Below, in pieces: positions 45,989 to 47,717 of a DNA stretch of 47,717 nucleotides (positions are counted from its first letter, which is position 1; each line of letters starts with the position of its first letter). This DNA is from Megasphaera geminata F0357. GTDB lineage: Bacteria > Bacillota > Negativicutes > Veillonellales > Megasphaeraceae. Location: assembly GCF_000239275.1 (NCBI RefSeq), contig NZ_JH417588.1:1-47717 (forward strand), read 5' to 3'. The position numbers were made by a program, and so were the translations under genes. The notes beneath the pieces are model-generated. The model worked only from the letters and a program-made list of their open reading frames with translations. It made no database searches and was not told the DNA's origin.

Positions 45989-46033
45989 GCTACGACCTCC
46001 ATTAATCCAACACTTTTATTACATTTTACATCA

Positions 46034-46062
46034 ATTATAAAGTATACATTAGTTACTGCCGA
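46034..46062 (-). promoter_or_regulatory. Predicted secA promoter
   Basis: On the minus strand TCGGCA (46062-46057, 4 of 6) and TATAAT (46039-46034) are spaced by 17 bases. Confidence 0.5.
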
Positions 46063-46314
46063 AAATGCAAGGTAATATGCCCTTTTTCGATTGGTACGCC
46101 GTAGCGTAACCGGACATTTGCGACAAGCACTGCGGCCCGATCGGACAGGAAGACAAAGCGGCACGGGATTACCTAATGAACAAGATACGGAAGAAGGGGG
46201 TCCGTACGGGAAGTCTTTATGCGCCCCGCGCCGTTATATTCTTGCCGTCGCTCATACCGATCCTCCGTAATAAACCGGAAATTTTCCGCCATGGTGGTTT
46301 TAATATCATACGTA

Positions 46315-46323
46315 TGGTATAAT
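46315..46323 (+). promoter_or_regulatory. Extended -10 promoter of the DEAD-box helicase gene
   Basis: TGG followed by TATAAT (46318-46323) forms an extended -10 element. No good -35 is present at the usual distance, which is common for extended -10 promoters. The gene's GGGAGG site follows. Confidence 0.5.
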
Positions 46324-46353
46324 AATGAAATTGCTGTTTCACGGGAGGTATAC

Positions 46354-47717
46354 ATGTTAGAAAAATTTAAAAATCTGAACATCAGTGATGTCATTATTAA
46401 TGCGTTGAATGAAATGGGCTTTGAAGAACCCACGCCTATTCAGGGTGAATCTATTCCTGTCGCGATGGAAGGACATGATATGATCGGCCAGGCTCAGACG
46501 GGTACGGGCAAGACGGCCGCTTACGGTATTCCCGCTTTGGAAAAAATCCTCGCTGCAGGCATACCGAAAGAATTACAAGCCGTAGTCCTTTCTCCGACGC
46601 GTGAGTTGGCTATTCAGGTTGCCGAAGAAATTAACCATCTCGCGCAGTACACGCCCATTCAGGCCCTGCCCATTTACGGCGGTCAGGATATAGAGCGTCA
46701 GCTGCGCCGTCTGCGCAAGGCGCCTCAGATCATTGTCGCCACGCCCGGCCGCTTAATAGATCACATGAAACGAGGCACTATAAAACTCAACAATATTTCT
46801 ACAATCGTCCTTGACGAAGCGGACGAAATGCTGAATATGGGCTTTATTGACGATATCAATCTCATTATGTCGGCTACACCGGAAACGCGGCAGACATTGC
46901 TCTTTTCCGCCACCATGCCCGCACCCATTCAGAAATTGGCGGAAACATTCCTGCACGAGCCGCAAATCATACGTATGAAAACAAAAGAAGTTACGATTGA
47001 TCTGGTGGAGCAGGCCTATATTGAAGTGGCCGATCGGCAGAAATTCGACGTACTCTGCCGTCTGCTTGACCTGCAGGAACCGGAACTGGCCATTATTTTC
47101 GTTCGCACCAAACGCCGTGTTGACGAGCTGTCGGAAGGGTTAAAAAAACGCGGGTATTCTTCTGAAGGCATTCACGGCGATTTAACGCAGGCAAAACGTG
47201 ACTCCGTTATCCGCCAGTTCCGTGAAAAGACCATTGACATTCTCGTTGCGACGGACGTCGCCGCGCGCGGGCTTGATATCAGCGGCGTTACACACGTTTT
47301 CAACTACGATTTACCGCAGGACCCGGAAAGCTATGTACACCGTGTCGGTCGTACAGGCCGCGCCGGCAAAAGCGGTGAAGCGACGACTTTCGTTATCCCC
47401 CGTGAAATCGACCACCTGCGTACGATTGAAAAACTGATTAAGCATCGCATCACCCGCCGCAAAGCGCCGTCCTTCTCCGAGGCGCTGGAAGGCGCTCAGC
47501 AAAGTGCTCTGCGCACCTTGGCAAACACTGCCGAAGAAGGGGACATCGGTGGGTATCGCGCCAGTGCGGAAGAACTCCTGGATAATTACGACTCTGTCGC
47601 TCTCGTCGCGGCGGCTATAAAACTGCTGACCAAAGAACCGGACACGACACCGGTCAAGATCACGGAAGAAGCGCCTTTGCGCATACACCGCCGCCGCGAC
47701 AGAAACAGCGGCGGCAG
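46354..47717 (+). CDS. DEAD-box RNA helicase (DeaD/CshA type), 3' end outside the window
   Basis: The first 454 codons are present and still open at the window edge. Motifs in order: Q motif (FEEPTPIQ), motif I AQTGTGKT, Ib TPGR, II DEAD, III SAT, then domain 2 with FVRTKRRVDEL, DVAARGLDI and HRVGRTGRAG. The tail beyond about residue 370 is a helical DeaD-type extension turning Arg-rich at the edge, so an RNA-binding C-terminus is likely outside. Such helicases act in ribosome assembly, mRNA decay and cold adaptation. ATG 46354 follows GGGAGG. Confidence 0.93.
   Translation, partial: MLEKFKNLNISDVIINALNEMGFEEPTPIQGESIPVAMEGHDMIGQAQTGTGKTAAYGIPALEKILAAGIPKELQAVVLSPTRELAIQVAEEINHLAQYTPIQALPIYGGQDIERQLRRLRKAPQIIVATPGRLIDHMKRGTIKLNNISTIVLDEADEMLNMGFIDDINLIMSATPETRQTLLFSATMPAPIQKLAETFLHEPQIIRMKTKEVTIDLVEQAYIEVADRQKFDVLCRLLDLQEPELAIIFVRTKRRVDELSEGLKKRGYSSEGIHGDLTQAKRDSVIRQFREKTIDILVATDVAARGLDISGVTHVFNYDLPQDPESYVHRVGRTGRAGKSGEATTFVIPREIDHLRTIEKLIKHRITRRKAPSFSEALEGAQQSALRTLANTAEEGDIGGYRASAEELLDNYDSVALVAAAIKLLTKEPDTTPVKITEEAPLRIHRRRDRNSGG

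Larger units (their letters stand above)
45989..46353. other. Divergent intergenic region between secA and the helicase gene
   Basis: This 365-base stretch holds the two promoters listed separately. A plus-strand frame from ATG 46077 to 46323, with GCAAGG ahead of it, is broken after ten codons by TAA (46107) and then stays open with protein-like content (CDKHCGPIGQEDKAARDY). It could be a decayed small gene or chance. No RNA gene or strong hairpin was seen. Confidence 0.4.

Noticed and set aside
1-47717. Search for tRNA, rRNA, CRISPR arrays, transposases, phage or toxin-antitoxin genes.
   Set aside because: None was found by reading both strands; all larger frames are accounted for by the genes listed.

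Overview
The window is a chromosomal segment of a bacterium that is probably a diderm Firmicute of the class Negativicutes (Veillonellales, something like Dialister, Megasphaera or relatives). The evidence is Firmicute-style operons (rpsB-tsf-pyrH-frr-uppS-cdsA-rseP-ispG; obgE-yhbY-nadD-yqeK-LCP-rsfS-cvfB), strong AGGAGG-type ribosome binding sites, and an envelope block with csaB, ftsEX, an M23 peptidase, a CtpA-type protease and DUF5693 and DUF2993 proteins. The genus is an inference. No phage, insertion sequence, CRISPR array, tRNA or rRNA was seen.

Layout. 1-2.5 kb: purC and a purine (NCS2) permease on the plus strand. 2.5-3.8 kb: an orphan helical-repeat protein. 3.9-10.9 kb: a minus-strand translation, lipid and isoprenoid operon from rpsB to ispG; dxr, often found between cdsA and rseP, is absent. 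11-16.8 kb: a G5/3D-domain protein, ppk1, the divergent exopolyphosphatase ppx, and a zinc-ribbon membrane protein. 16.9-18.4 kb: thiC behind a TPP riboswitch and terminator. 18.4-24.9 kb: an M20 amidohydrolase with a partner transporter, alr, an MFS exporter and a glycosyltransferase. 25-27.7 kb: prfC, then a convergent EamA transporter. 27.7-34.5 kb: thrC and the obgE-to-cvfB ribosome-assembly/NAD cluster, including an unannotated 52-residue membrane protein. 34.5-43.5 kb: the envelope block and prfB. 43.5-47.7 kb: secA and, divergently, a DEAD-box helicase that runs off the end.

Two things stand out. First, six otherwise well conserved genes are interrupted: rseP, ppk1, the EamA transporter, cvfB and nadD by small indels, and the M20 amidohydrolase by an in-frame TAG. 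Sequence before and after each break keeps its family signature, so either the assembly carries indel errors or these are very recent lesions; rseP and nadD are usually essential, which favours errors for at least those two. Second, prfB (release factor 2) needs the classical programmed +1 frameshift, but its shift site reads CTT TAA C rather than CTT TGA C.

I did not find a clear new defence or mobile system. The best leads for undescribed biology are the prfB shift site, the 52-residue membrane protein coupled to nadD, the PASTA-like 79-residue protein between frr and uppS, the tandem repeats in the ppk1-ppx divergent region, and the orphan M20/transporter pair.
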